From contig CP016211.1 in assembly GCA_001931535.1 (NCBI GenBank), positions 13,128,377-13,192,376 of the forward strand: a stretch of 64,000 nucleotides of DNA, given 5' to 3'. Positions within the stretch are counted from its first letter, which is position 1, and each line of letters opens with the position of its first letter. The position numbers were made by a program, and so were the translations under genes. Source of the DNA: Minicystis rosea (GTDB taxonomy: Bacteria > Myxococcota_A > Polyangia > Polyangiales > Polyangiaceae). The notes under the pieces were generated by a model. It was not told the origin of the DNA, made no database searches, and saw nothing but the letters and a program-made list of their open reading frames with translations. Below, piece by piece: positions 8,471 through 18,500 of this stretch.

Positions 8471-8815
8471 ATGTTGAAGCGCACGGTCGGATTCGGGCTC
8501 GCGGCGACGCTCATCGCGGGGGCGGGGGCGTTCTTCTTCTCGTCGGCGCCCGCCAAGGCGTCGGAGGGCGCCGATCTCCACATCCACAACAAGACCGGCA
8601 CCAGCGTCGAGGTCTACATCTTCGAAGACGACAAGGTTCACAAGGACCGGTCGGGCGGCCTCCACTCGGGCGACCTCAAGGACGGCGAGACGGGGACGGC
8701 ACACGTGAAGGCGTGCAAGTTCTCCATCGTCCTCTTCCACGAGAAGGACGCCTATCACGCTGAATTCCACGACTGCCACATCACCGACATCACCATCACC
8801 GGCTCGAACAAGTAA
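8471..8815 (+). CDS. Small secreted protein of unknown function
   Basis: 114 residues. GGAGGG lies six bases before the ATG. A signal peptide is clear (LKRTVGFGLAATLIAGAGAFFFSSAPAKA), leaving a mature chain of about 85 residues rich in Asp, His and Lys. Two Cys (KACKFS and FHDCHIT) could form one disulfide. The mature part looks like a small beta-sandwich (DLHIHNKTGTSVEVYIFEDD, with alternating strands to the end). I do not recognise the family. It lies between the double-HTH regulator with its dyad repeats and the ion channel gene on the same strand, so it may share regulation with them; 240 bases separate it from the channel gene. Confidence 0.7.
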   Translation: MLKRTVGFGLAATLIAGAGAFFFSSAPAKASEGADLHIHNKTGTSVEVYIFEDDKVHKDRSGGLHSGDLKDGETGTAHVKACKFSIVLFHEKDAYHAEFHDCHITDITITGSNK

Positions 8816-9055
8816 GCGCGCCGAGCCGCGTCGGATCGAGCAAGCTTTGGAGGCGTGAGGCGCCGGGCCGCTGTGGCAGGCGGCGCCTCCGCTGGTTCGG
8901 AGCGGGCGAGCCCGTTCGACGCGGTAAACCACCCTGCGCGCCCTCCCCATCGAGGCCGCGAGGCGCGACACGAGCGCGGTTTGCGCCCGCGAGCTCGCTC
9001 ACCACCCTTCCATCCATTGGCCTCCTCGCGCGTGGCGCCGAGAGACGAGATCCCC

Positions 9056-10030
9056 ATGAAGAAGATCATTCGAGCCGTGGTGTTTCTTTGCGCGCTGGTC
9101 GCGTTGATGCGCCCGGCGGCGGCGGACGAGCCCGCTGCCGACGCCCACAAGGGCGACGCGCCTGCCGATGCCCCCGACAAGGAAGATCGGAGACCGCACG
9201 GCCCCATCAAGATGAGCCTCGGCGTGCACCTGACCGGGCTCCACAAGCTCGATCTCGCGCTCGGGACGTTCCAGGCCGAATTCATCCTCAGCGTCCGCTG
9301 CGACAAGGAGCCTTGCAAAGGCAACATCGGTGTCTCCAACGGCAAGGTCACCGGCAAAGACAAGCTCCACGACGACAAGCTCCACAAGATCTACAAGATG
9401 AAGGCGGACCTCGCGGGGGACGTCGATCTGAGCGAATACCCGTTCGATGCCCACATCCTGCCCATCGTCTTCGAGGACGACGACGATCCGGAGCAGAGCA
9501 TTCTGGAGGTCGACAAATCGCACTCCAAGATCGAGGACGAGATCAAGCTCGCCGGCTGGCACATCGATGGTTGGGAGTCGGCGATCGACACCGACGAAAT
9601 CGGAGATGGAAAGAAGCTCACCCAGCTCGTTTATGGCGTGGAGGTCTCCCGCCCGCGGCTCGCGGCGATCTTCAAATCGATCCTCCCGGCGCTGATGATG
9701 GTCCTCGTCGCGGGCATGTCGCTCTTCCTGCGATCGAAGAGCGCGCCCGCGCGGCTCGCGGCCTCGACCGGCGCGCTCCTCACCATCGTGGCGTTCCACA
9801 TCAGCTCGACATCGAGCCTCCCTCCGCTCGGTTACCTGACGCGGATGGATAAGTTCATGACGGCCAATTACCTGATCTACTTGGTCAACATCCTGTTCTG
9901 CGTGCTGATGCTGCGCGCCGAGGACGCGAAAGACGAGGCTCGCGGCGCGCGCCTCTACGCGTTGGCCTGGAAGGTGGTGCCCGTGTTGACGGTGCTCGCC
10001 TATGGCCTCGTGTTCAGCCGCGGTGTTTGA
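9056..10030 (+). CDS. Pentameric ligand-gated ion channel homologue (bacterial Cys-loop superfamily)
   Basis: 324 residues. After a signal peptide (KKIIRAVVFLCALVALMRPAAA) and a charged linker comes an extracellular beta-sandwich domain (residues ~50-195). It has the early motif VHLTGLHKLDLALGTFQAEF and the SEYPFDAHILPIVFED loop, where animal receptors have the FPFD motif. Four transmembrane helices follow: TM1 SILPALMMVLVAGMSLFL, TM2 STGALLTIVAFHISSTSSLP, TM3 around MTANYLIYLVNILFCVLML, and TM4 around WKVVPVLTVLAYGLVF. The TM2-TM3 layout (LTIVAF...SLPPLGYLTRMDKF) matches prokaryotic channels such as GLIC and ELIC. It lacks the 13-residue Cys loop, as other bacterial members do, but has a CDKEPC pair in the ectodomain. 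The ligand is unknown. Such channels are gated by protons or amines in the characterised cases. Confidence 0.85.
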   Translation: MKKIIRAVVFLCALVALMRPAAADEPAADAHKGDAPADAPDKEDRRPHGPIKMSLGVHLTGLHKLDLALGTFQAEFILSVRCDKEPCKGNIGVSNGKVTGKDKLHDDKLHKIYKMKADLAGDVDLSEYPFDAHILPIVFEDDDDPEQSILEVDKSHSKIEDEIKLAGWHIDGWESAIDTDEIGDGKKLTQLVYGVEVSRPRLAAIFKSILPALMMVLVAGMSLFLRSKSAPARLAASTGALLTIVAFHISSTSSLPPLGYLTRMDKFMTANYLIYLVNILFCVLMLRAEDAKDEARGARLYALAWKVVPVLTVLAYGLVFSRGV

Positions 10031-10114
10031 GCCCTGCCCAGCGTCTCTGCCGTCCGCGGAGGACGCGCTGCAAGCGAAGCTCTTGGCCTCCACCGGTAGC
10101 CCACAAAAGACCAA

Positions 10115-10145
10115 CGGCGAGGAGCCCTCTCGGAGCTCCTCGCCG
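10115..10145. terminator. Hairpin between convergent genes (channel and mdh)
   Basis: CGGCGAGGAGC and its exact 11-bp complement are separated by nine bases. It sits between two converging stops, is preceded by AAAAGA on the plus strand and would serve both directions. It lacks a long T-run. Confidence 0.55.
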
Positions 10146-10193
10146 CGGGATCGATCGCGATCGACGGCGACGCTCAGGCGTCGCGGCGCGCGA

Positions 10194-11135
10194 TCAGGCC
10201 GACTTCTTCACCACGTCGACGATGCCCTGCACGCTGTCGGCGCTCTTCTTGAGCATGGCCTTCTCCTCGTCGGTGAGGGAAAGCTCCACGATCTTCTCCA
10301 CGCCCTTGCCGCCGATGACGACGGGCACGCCCATGTAGAGATCCTTGTAGCCGTACTCGCCGTCGAGGTACGCGGCCGCGGGGAGGAGGCGCTTCTGATC
10401 GAGGAGGTAAGCCTCGGCCATCGCCACGGCGCTGGAGGCGGGCGCGTAGTACGCGCTCGTGCCCATGAGCTTGACGATCTCGCCGCCGCCGCCGCGCGTG
10501 CGGGTCACGATGGCGTCGATCTTGTCCTTGCTGATGAGCTCGCTCGCGCGCACGCCGTTGATGGTCGTCGCGGAGAGGACCGGCACCATGTCGTCGCCGT
10601 GGCCGCCGAGCACCATGGCGCGCACGTCCTTGATGGAGACACCCGCCTCGCGCGCGAGGAAGAGCGAGAAGCGCGCGCTGTCGAGCACGCCGGCCATGCC
10701 CACGACCTTCTCCTTGGGGAAGCCGGTGCGGCGCATGAACTCGTAGACCATCGCGTCGAGCGGGTTCGAGATCACGACGACGAACGCGTTCGGACAGTAC
10801 TTCTTCGCGTTGTCGGCGACGTCGCGGATGATGGGCAGGTTGATGCCGACGAGATCGTCACGGCTCTGGCCCGGCTTGCGCGGGATGCCGGCGGTGATGA
10901 TCAGCACGTCCGCGCCGGCCACGTCGGCCCAGTTGGCCGTGCCGCTGATGTTCGAGTCGTAGCCGAGGACGGCGCTGTTCTGCTCGAGGTCGAGCGCCTT
11001 GCCCTTGGCGAAGTTCTCCTTGGCGGGGATGTCGAAGAGGATGACGTCCCCGAGCTCCTTCTTGGCGATGAGGGCGGCGAGCTCGCCGCCGATGTTCCCG
11101 GCTCCGATGAGGGCGATCTTCTTACGGGTGCTCAT
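10194..11135 (-). CDS. mdh: Malate dehydrogenase (LDH-like type)
   Basis: 313 residues, typical length for the LDH-like bacterial malate dehydrogenase that interconverts malate and oxaloacetate with NAD in the TCA cycle. An N-terminal Rossmann motif (IALIGAGNIGG), an acidic residue after beta-2 (DVILFDIP), the substrate-binding loop ITAGIPRKPGQSRDDL and the catalytic-His segment VLGGHGDDMVP are all present. ISNPLDAMVYEFMRRTGF is a diagnostic block. The start at STRKKIAL was chosen because the family begins there; the frame stays open further upstream with unrelated low-complexity sequence. Divergent from purC across about 130 bases, which must hold both promoters. No TCA neighbours lie adjacent. 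Confidence 0.96.
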   Translation of the reverse strand: MSTRKKIALIGAGNIGGELAALIAKKELGDVILFDIPAKENFAKGKALDLEQNSAVLGYDSNISGTANWADVAGADVLIITAGIPRKPGQSRDDLVGINLPIIRDVADNAKKYCPNAFVVVISNPLDAMVYEFMRRTGFPKEKVVGMAGVLDSARFSLFLAREAGVSIKDVRAMVLGGHGDDMVPVLSATTINGVRASELISKDKIDAIVTRTRGGGGEIVKLMGTSAYYAPASSAVAMAEAYLLDQKRLLPAAAYLDGEYGYKDLYMGVPVVIGGKGVEKIVELSLTDEEKAMLKKSADSVQGIVDVVKKSA

Positions 11136-11268
11136 GCGCCGGGCTCGTAGCACCGCGTGCCGCGTGACAGAAGCCCCGATGGCGCTCGCGCGCGGCCGTT
11201 CCCGGCTTCCCGCAAAGATTGCGGCCATGGACGTCCGTCCGCACCTCGTCGTGCTATAGGGCGGCGCC

Positions 11269-12237
11269 ATGATCGACACCGAGACTCTACGTGCCGCGCT
11301 CGCTCGCACGCTCGACGGCACCAGCTTCGACGTCCTCGGCGCCAAATACGAGGGCAAGGTTCGCGACAACTACACGACGGCGGACGGCCGGCGATACATC
11401 GTCGTCACCGACCGCATCAGCGCCTTCGACCGCGTCCTCGGGACGCTCCCGCTCAAGGGCCAGATCCTCAACCGACTGGCCGCCTTCTGGTTCGAACGCA
11501 CCCGCGACGTGGCCCCGAACCACGTGATCTCGGTGCCCGATCCCAACATCCTCGAGGCCCGCGAGTGCACGCCGCTCCCCGTGGAGATGGTGATGCGCGC
11601 CTACGTCACGGGCGTCACCTCGACCAGCATCTGGACCCACTATCAAAAGGGCACGCGCGTCTTCTGCGGCCACCGCCTGCCGGACGGCCTGCGCAAGAAC
11701 GAGCGGCTCCCCGCGCCCATCCTCACGCCCAGCACCAAGGCCGAGAAGGGCGATCACGACGTGTCGGCGTCGCGTGAAGAGATCCTCGCCATGGGCCGGA
11801 TCACGCCGGAGGACTTCGACGCCGCCGCCGGCATGGCCGCGGCGCTCTTCGCGCGCGGCCAGAAGTGGTGCGCCGATCGCGGCCTCATCCTCGTCGACAC
11901 CAAGTACGAGTTCGGCAAGGACAAGGACGGCAACATCGTGGTCATCGACGAGATCCACACGCCCGACTCGTCGCGCTTCTGGTTCTCGAGCACGTACGAC
12001 GAGCGCTTCGCGGCCGGGCAGGATCCGGAGAGCTTCGACAAGGAGTACGTGCGCCGCTACCTCGCCGGCATCGGCTTCAAGGGCGACGGCCCCATCCCCG
12101 CCATCCCCGACGACGTGCGCATCGAGGCCACGCGCCGCTACATCGAGGCGTACGAGAAGATCACCGGCGAAGCCTTCGTGCCCAACCTGGAGGACCCCGC
12201 CGTGCGCATGCCGAAGAACCTCGGCATCGCGCGCTGA
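11269..12237 (+). CDS. purC: Phosphoribosylaminoimidazole-succinocarboxamide synthase
   Basis: 322 residues, the longer (eukaryote/proteobacteria-like) form of SAICAR synthetase, which joins CAIR and aspartate with ATP in purine synthesis. Diagnostic segments are YEGKVRDNY near the start, VVTDRISAFDRVLGTLPLKG, PVEMVMRAYVTGVTSTSIW, the loop around TPSTKAEKGDHDVS, and LILVDTKYEFGKD followed by VVIDEIHTPDSSRFW. Length and all core motifs are intact. It is not in a pur operon; purS lies 30 kb away. Divergent from mdh. A short stem follows the stop. Confidence 0.97.
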   Translation: MIDTETLRAALARTLDGTSFDVLGAKYEGKVRDNYTTADGRRYIVVTDRISAFDRVLGTLPLKGQILNRLAAFWFERTRDVAPNHVISVPDPNILEARECTPLPVEMVMRAYVTGVTSTSIWTHYQKGTRVFCGHRLPDGLRKNERLPAPILTPSTKAEKGDHDVSASREEILAMGRITPEDFDAAAGMAAALFARGQKWCADRGLILVDTKYEFGKDKDGNIVVIDEIHTPDSSRFWFSSTYDERFAAGQDPESFDKEYVRRYLAGIGFKGDGPIPAIPDDVRIEATRRYIEAYEKITGEAFVPNLEDPAVRMPKNLGIAR

Positions 12238-12240
12238 CCG

Positions 12241-12279
12241 GGCCCTCCGTCCCATCGCCCGCGCATCCGGCGGAGGGCC
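12241..12279 (+). terminator. Possible terminator stem after purC
   Basis: GGCCCTCCG and its exact complement CGGAGGGCC are separated by 21 bases, starting four bases after the purC stop. The long loop and absent T-run keep this tentative. Confidence 0.35.
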
Positions 12280-12437
12280 GAGAGCCCTGGCCTTCCGCAC
12301 GGATACCCACGAAACGCCGTGAAAACCGCCCGTTTCTGCGTCTCTTGCCTGCATCTTTGCAGCGCGGCGCGCCGGCAATCCGCCTCCGCGCGGGATCCGA
12401 TCACCCCTTCATCACACTGCGGTATCCTGCGCGCTCG

Positions 12438-15269
12438 ATGACGATCCACCCCGACGTTCCGACGCGCGGTGCCTTCGTCGGTCGCACACGTGAGCTCGGC
12501 GTGCTCGGGAGGAGCCATGACGAGGGCGCGCGCCTCGTGACCGTCACGGGGCCCGCCGGCATGGGCAAGACGCGCCTCTCGCTCGAGTGGGCGCGCTCCG
12601 CGCTCGGGCCCATGCGTCGCGATGGATCGCATGTGCTCTTCTGCGATCTGAGCGACGCGCGGAGCCTCGACGACGCGTGCGCCATCGTGGCGCGATCGCT
12701 GGCCGTGCCGCTCGCCGCCGGCGGCTCGACCGTCGAGGCCGTGGATCAATTGGGGCGCGCGCTGGCCTCGTCCGGTGTCGGCGTGCTCATCCTCGACAAC
12801 CTGGAGCAGCTCGTCGCCGACGCGCCGCGCCTCGTCGAGCCTTGGCTCGCGCAGGCGCCGGCGGTGCGCTTCGTGCTGACGTCGCGCGAGCGCCTGCGCA
12901 TCGTCGGGGAGGTGTGTTTGCCGGTCGAGCCGCTCACCGTGCCACCCGAAGGGGCGCGCGAGCTCGCGGAGATCGCCGGCACGGAGGCGGTCGCGCTCTT
13001 CGTCGATCGCGCGCGGGCCGCGCGGCCCGGCTTCGAGCTCTCGGCGGGAGACGCCGTTCACGTGGCCGCGATCGTGCGGCAGCTCGACGGCATCCCGCTC
13101 GCGATCGAGCTGTGCGCCGCGCGCGCGGGCATGCTCTCGCCGCAGCAGATCCTCACGCGGCTCGCGCGTCGCTTCGAGCTCCTCGCCCAAGGCGCCCGCG
13201 GCGCGCCCGCGCGCCAAGCGACGCTGCGCGGGGCCCTCGATTGGTCGTGGGAGCTGCTCGATCGTCGTGAGCGCAGCGCGCTCGCGCAGTGCGCGGTGTT
13301 CCGCGGCGGCTTCTCGCTGGAGGCCGCCGAGGGCGTGATCGATCTGCGCGAAGGGCCCGACGACGCGCCGCCGCCCGTGCTCGACGTGCTCCAAGCGCTG
13401 CACGAAAAGTCGCTCCTCCGCGCGTTCGACGCGCCGGCCACGCGCCGCTACGGCCTCCTCGAGAGCATCCGCGCCTACGCCGAGGAGCGCCTCGATTCCA
13501 TGCGCGGGACGGCCGCGGCCGCCGCGCGCCACGCCTCGTTCTTCCTCGCGCCCACGCGCATGGGCGGCGCACCGATCCTGCGCGCGAACGATGTTCGCCG
13601 CCTCGCGCTCGAGGTCGAGAACCTCATCGTCGTGGCCACGCGCGCGCTCGCGCGCCGCCCCATCCTCGACGCCGACACCGCGCTCCGCGCGCTGCTCCTC
13701 ATGGAGCCCGTGCTCCTCCTCTGCGCGCGCGGCCGGCTCGAGCCCTACGCGACGATGCTCGACGCCGCGCTCGAAGCGGAGGGCGCGTCCGTCGATCCCG
13801 TGGTGCGCGCGCGGGCCCTCTACACGCGCGCGCTCGCCGATCTGGTGCGCGGCCGCGTCATCGATTGCATGCTCCGGTTCCAACGCTCGCTCGAAGCGGC
13901 GCGCGCCGCCGAGTCACGCGCCGACATGGCCCTCGCGCTCACCAAGACCGCGCTCCTCCTCGACCGCATCAACCAAGTCGACGAAGCGCGGAGCCGGTTC
14001 GCCGAGGCGCGCGCGATCGCCCTCGATCTCGGCGACCCGGCGCTCGTCGGTGATTGGATGCTCACGTACGGCGGCGCGCTGCTCTGGCGCGGCCGTGCCG
14101 CGGAGGCCGAGGTCCACGCCGAGAGCGCCGTGGAGAGCCTGCACGCCGCCGGCGATCTGCGCGGCCAATCGGTGGCCTCCGCGCAGCTCGCCCAAGCGCG
14201 CTTGAGCTTGGGCCGGCTCGACGACGCCGAGCGCGCCGCCGCGGAAGCGCAGGCCCTGCTCGACGCCATCGACGATCGGCGCACCGAGGGCTACGTGCTC
14301 AGCGTCGAGGGCCGCATCGCCGAAGCGCGCGGCCGCTTCCCCGAAGCGCGCGCCTCGCTCTCCGCCGCGCTCGCGATCCACCGCGCCGTCGGCGATCGCT
14401 GGTCGGAGAGCCTCGCGCACGGTTACCTCGGCAACGTCGCCTTCGAAGAGGGACGCCTCGACGAGGCCGCCTCCGCGTACCGCGAGGCCACCGCGCTCCT
14501 GCACAACACCGGCGAGCAGCACTACGTCGCCGTCTTCGCCGCCGCGCTCGGCGCCGTCGCCATCGCGCAGGGCCGCGACGACGACGCGAACGCGCATTTC
14601 AAGGCCGCGACGCGCGCCGCCGACGGCGCCCGCTCGCTCTCGACCAAGGCCGCGGTGGACGTCTTCTGCGGCTTCGGCGACGTCGCGCTCGCCCGCCGCG
14701 CGGCCGCCGAAGGCGATGCGGAGGCCACCGATCGCCATCGCCGCGCGGCGCTCGCGCGCATCGCCTTGGCGCGCTCGCCGGCGCCCGACGGCGCGCTCGC
14801 GCCTGCGCTCTCGGCCGAGGACGTGCGCCTCGCGGTTCGCCTCCTCGAGCGCGCGCTCGCCGAGCACGAAGCCCCGATCGAAGGTGGCGCCGCGCGCTTG
14901 CCCCGCGCCCCGCAGCCCTCTTCGAGCGCCGTCCCCATGCTCGTCGTCGGCCCCGAAGCGCGCTGGTTCCGCGTGCAAGACGGCGACCCCGTACGCCTGC
15001 TCAAGGCGCGCGCCGCTCGCCTCGTGCTCTTCCGTCTCGTGCGCCGCCGCCTCGAAGCGCCGGGCCGCGCGCTCACGCTCGAAGCCCTCTTCGAAGCAGG
15101 CTGGCCCGGCGAGCGCATCCCGCGCCCCGCAGCCTCCAACCGCGTCCACGTCACCCTGACCAAGTTGCGCCGCCTCGGCCTCGCCGGCCTGCTCTTGAGC
15201 CGTGACGACGGCTTTCTCCTCGATCCCGCGAGCGTCGTGCTCGAAGCGCTCGACCTCGATCCCGGCTGA
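12438..15269 (+). CDS. AAA/NB-ARC-type ATPase regulator with TPR repeats and C-terminal winged helix
   Basis: 943 residues. The order is: P-loop ATPase (Walker A VTGPAGMGKTRLS near 36-48; Walker B VGVLILDNLEQL near 117; then FVLTSRERLRI), a helical middle (PLAIELCAARAGMLSPQQIL; LRGALDWSWELLDRRERSAL), a long TPR-like region (~400-800, Ala-rich helical pairs) and a C-terminal winged-helix-like domain (~840-943: ALTLEALFEAGWPGERI; ASNRVHVTLTKLRRLGL; SRDDGFLLDP). This is the AfsR/MalT-type STAND regulator plan, but the OmpR-like DNA-binding domain is at the C-terminus rather than the N-terminus. The start codon overlaps no other gene. It lies directly upstream of, and in the same direction as, the amidase-oxidase fusion, with about 270 bases between, so it may control that gene; this is inference from position. 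Confidence 0.85.
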   Translation: MTIHPDVPTRGAFVGRTRELGVLGRSHDEGARLVTVTGPAGMGKTRLSLEWARSALGPMRRDGSHVLFCDLSDARSLDDACAIVARSLAVPLAAGGSTVEAVDQLGRALASSGVGVLILDNLEQLVADAPRLVEPWLAQAPAVRFVLTSRERLRIVGEVCLPVEPLTVPPEGARELAEIAGTEAVALFVDRARAARPGFELSAGDAVHVAAIVRQLDGIPLAIELCAARAGMLSPQQILTRLARRFELLAQGARGAPARQATLRGALDWSWELLDRRERSALAQCAVFRGGFSLEAAEGVIDLREGPDDAPPPVLDVLQALHEKSLLRAFDAPATRRYGLLESIRAYAEERLDSMRGTAAAAARHASFFLAPTRMGGAPILRANDVRRLALEVENLIVVATRALARRPILDADTALRALLLMEPVLLLCARGRLEPYATMLDAALEAEGASVDPVVRARALYTRALADLVRGRVIDCMLRFQRSLEAARAAESRADMALALTKTALLLDRINQVDEARSRFAEARAIALDLGDPALVGDWMLTYGGALLWRGRAAEAEVHAESAVESLHAAGDLRGQSVASAQLAQARLSLGRLDDAERAAAEAQALLDAIDDRRTEGYVLSVEGRIAEARGRFPEARASLSAALAIHRAVGDRWSESLAHGYLGNVAFEEGRLDEAASAYREATALLHNTGEQHYVAVFAAALGAVAIAQGRDDDANAHFKAATRAADGARSLSTKAAVDVFCGFGDVALARRAAAEGDAEATDRHRRAALARIALARSPAPDGALAPALSAEDVRLAVRLLERALAEHEAPIEGGAARLPRAPQPSSSAVPMLVVGPEARWFRVQDGDPVRLLKARAARLVLFRLVRRRLEAPGRALTLEALFEAGWPGERIPRPAASNRVHVTLTKLRRLGLAGLLLSRDDGFLLDPASVVLEALDLDPG

Positions 15270-15536
15270 TCCCGGACGCGCCGCGCCCCCAAACCCACGC
15301 TCGCCTGACTCCCATTCTGGGGCGCCATGGCATCTCCTTCGCCATTCGATACCTGATCTCCGGCGTGGGACCCATCGTCATCCGGAGATCCAGAGTTGCA
15401 CGAACGCGCTTTCGGATGCTCGGATGCAGGCGAGTCGAATTCGGCATTTGCGCACACACGACGATTGCAGGCCGCGCCGCGGCAGGGCAATCTGCTTGGC
15501 CCGACAACCATTCTTACCCGAAAGAAATCATTCGAT

Positions 15537-18500
15537 ATGGGGTCTTGGAGCCTCGGCCCATCCCGAGACGACATCGCTTCTTCTGCTTCTCCACTCCGCC
15601 TCTCCGGGCGGAGCCTCTCCGCCGTGCGCCGCCTCGCCACGCTCCCGGGGACGGGCGCGTTGGTGCGCGCCGTCGTCATGGAGGTCCTCGGCATTCGCGA
15701 TCTCGCGCGGCTGCCACCCGAGTTTCGTGGCGAGCTCCCCGACGTCCTCCAACCCGTTCGCGCGCGCGCGCCGCGCCGCTGGGACGATGCGCGCCTCGGA
15801 GCGCCGTCTCGCGACGGCTTCCCGCACGCGAGCCGGGCTTATCTCGACGCCTACGCCACGCGCCGCACCACCCCGATCGAAGTCGCCGAGCGCGCGCTCT
15901 CTGCGCTCTCGCAACTCCAGCGGCGCACTCCATCGATGAACGTGCTCGCGGCCCACGATCCCGAAGCGGTCCGCGCCGCCGCGCGCATCGCCGCCGATCG
16001 CTTCGCCCAAGGCTCGGCGCGTCCGCTCGAAGGCGTGCCGTTCCTCGTGAAGGATCAACACGACGTCGCCGGCATGCCGACCCGCTTCGGATCGGGCCAC
16101 GATCCGGCGGTCGCCGTCGCGGACGCCACCGTGGTCGCCCGCCTGCGCGCCGCGGGCGCCGTCGTGCTCGGCAAGAGCTTGATGACCGAATGGGGCGTCT
16201 CTCCGATCGGCAACAACGTTCATGCGGTGATGCCACGCAACCCCCATGTCCCCACGCGCGCCGCGGGCGGCTCGTCGACGGGATCCGCGGTCGCCGTCGC
16301 GCTCGGCATCGGCCCCTTCGCGACGGGCGGCGACGCCGGCGGATCGATACGCGTGCCGGCCGCCATCTGCGGCATCTTCGGCATCAAGCCCACGTTCGGG
16401 CGCATCAGCCGCGCGGGCGAGGCGTTCGGCGGATCGCTCAACCACCTCGGTGGTCTCGCCGTCGGCGCCCGAGATCTCGCGCTCTTCCTCGACGCGGTCG
16501 CCTCCGCGCCGGATCCGGCCGATCCGATGACGTCGTGGGCCGACCCGCCGCCTTCCGGCGGCTTCGGCGCGCGGCTCGGCGACGGCGTGCGTGGGCTGCG
16601 CATCGGCGTCGACGAGGAAGATCTTCGCGACTGCGATCCTGCCATCGCAGCCGTTCATCAAAGCGCATTGCGCGCGCTCGAGCGCGACGGCGCCACGCTC
16701 GTCCCCGTGCGCATCCCGCTCGCGCGCGACGCCGCCGCCATCGGCATTGCCACCCTCGGCTGCGAGGGCGTGGCCTTGGCCGAGACGGTCGCGCCCGAGC
16801 TCACCGCGCTGCTCGCGCCCGACGTGAAGCTCGCCATGAGCGTGGCCGCACGCGTCTCGGCCAGCGAATACTTGGACCTCCAACGATTGCGCGCCGGCCT
16901 CCGCCGGCAGGTGGCCGCCGCGCTCTCGATCGCCGACGTGTTGGTGTCGCCGACCGTCTCGTCCACGGCGCCCTCGCTCTCCGATCGCGAGCTCAACGGA
17001 AGCTTCAGCGACGCCGATCTCGTCCTCTCGCTCACGCGCCATGCCTTCCTCGCGAACCTGACCGGCTTGCCCGCGGCGACGGCGCCCATCGGCGTCGACG
17101 CACATGGTGTCCCCATCGGCCTGCAAATCCTCGGTGACGCTTGGGACGAAGCGAGCGTGCTCGCCGTGCTCGCCCATGTCGAGCGCTCGGGGTTGGCGAA
17201 CGTGCCGCGTCCGGCCGGCGCGATCGATCTCGTTCCGCACGCGCCCGCGATCGATCCGCCGGCGAGCGACGCCGTCTCCGCGCTGCGCATCACGACCACC
17301 AGCAACGAAGCGACGAACGCGAGCTGGGATGTCATCGTCATCGGCGGTGGATTCACGGGCGTGCATTGCGCCGCCGAAATCGAGCGCCGCCTGCCGGACG
17401 CACGCGTGCTCTTGTTGGAGGCCTCCGATCGCTTGGGAGGCCGCGCGCGCTCCTTCGAGGTGCCCGACACCGGCTGCGCGCTCGACCTCGGCGCGCACTA
17501 CCTCGGCAACGAGCACACCCGAGCCGTCGCCTTGGCGCGCAGGCTCCTCCGCGCGGATCAAATCTACTCGCACGTCGAAGCCTACGGCCCCGATCCGGCC
17601 TCGCGCACCTACCTCGAAGGCCGCTATCGCGAGACCACCAAGAAGGGCAGCTTCCTCGAGCTTCAAGGCCTCGCGCGCGACGTGGGTTGGGATCACCGCG
17701 TGCGCATCTTCGAGTCCCTCTCCGGCTACCTCGCCCTCGAGGCCGCCGTCGATCGCCGCGAGCCTTGGCGCACGAAGGACGCCGCCGCGCTCGACTCCAT
17801 CACGGTCCAAGCATGGATCGACGCGCAGCGCGTACCTCGCTGGATCAAACAGATGTGGGGCCTCGCCGTGCTCGACATCCTCTCGATCCGGCCGGCGCAG
17901 ATCTCGATGCTCTATTGGCTCTGGTACAACGCCGCCAACGGCGGCTTCCTCCAAGTGGCCAACGATCACCGCGGCGGCCCGCAGGAGCTGGGCCTCACCG
18001 TCGGTCTCGAAGGTCTGCTCATGCGACACGCCGCGGAGATTCGTGGCCTCGTGCTCCGCGACATGCCCGTCACCGACGTGCTCCACGACCGGCCCGATCG
18101 GGTGATCGTGCTCGCGCCGGGCGGCCGCTTCGAAGCACGTCGCGTCGTGGTGGCGGTGACCCCGCACGCGGCCGGCCGCCATCTTCGCTTCGATCCGGAT
18201 CTCTCCGCCGCCCGCCGTTTGCTCCACGCCCAGCCCATCGGGCACGCCGCGAAAGCCGTGTTCGTCTACGACACGCCGTGGTGGAAGGCACCGGGCGGTC
18301 TGCAATTCATGTCGTACACGGCCGGCGCCGAGGCGAGCGGCATCGAATGGGCGCTCGACACCTCGCACCCCTCGGGCCGGCAATGGTCGTTGTCGGCGTT
18401 CGTGAGCGATCGCTTGATCGACGCCGCGCAAGGCGACGACGCCGAGCTCCGGCGCCTCCTCTGCGCCTCGATGGCCGAGATGTGCGGCGACGCGCGCGCG

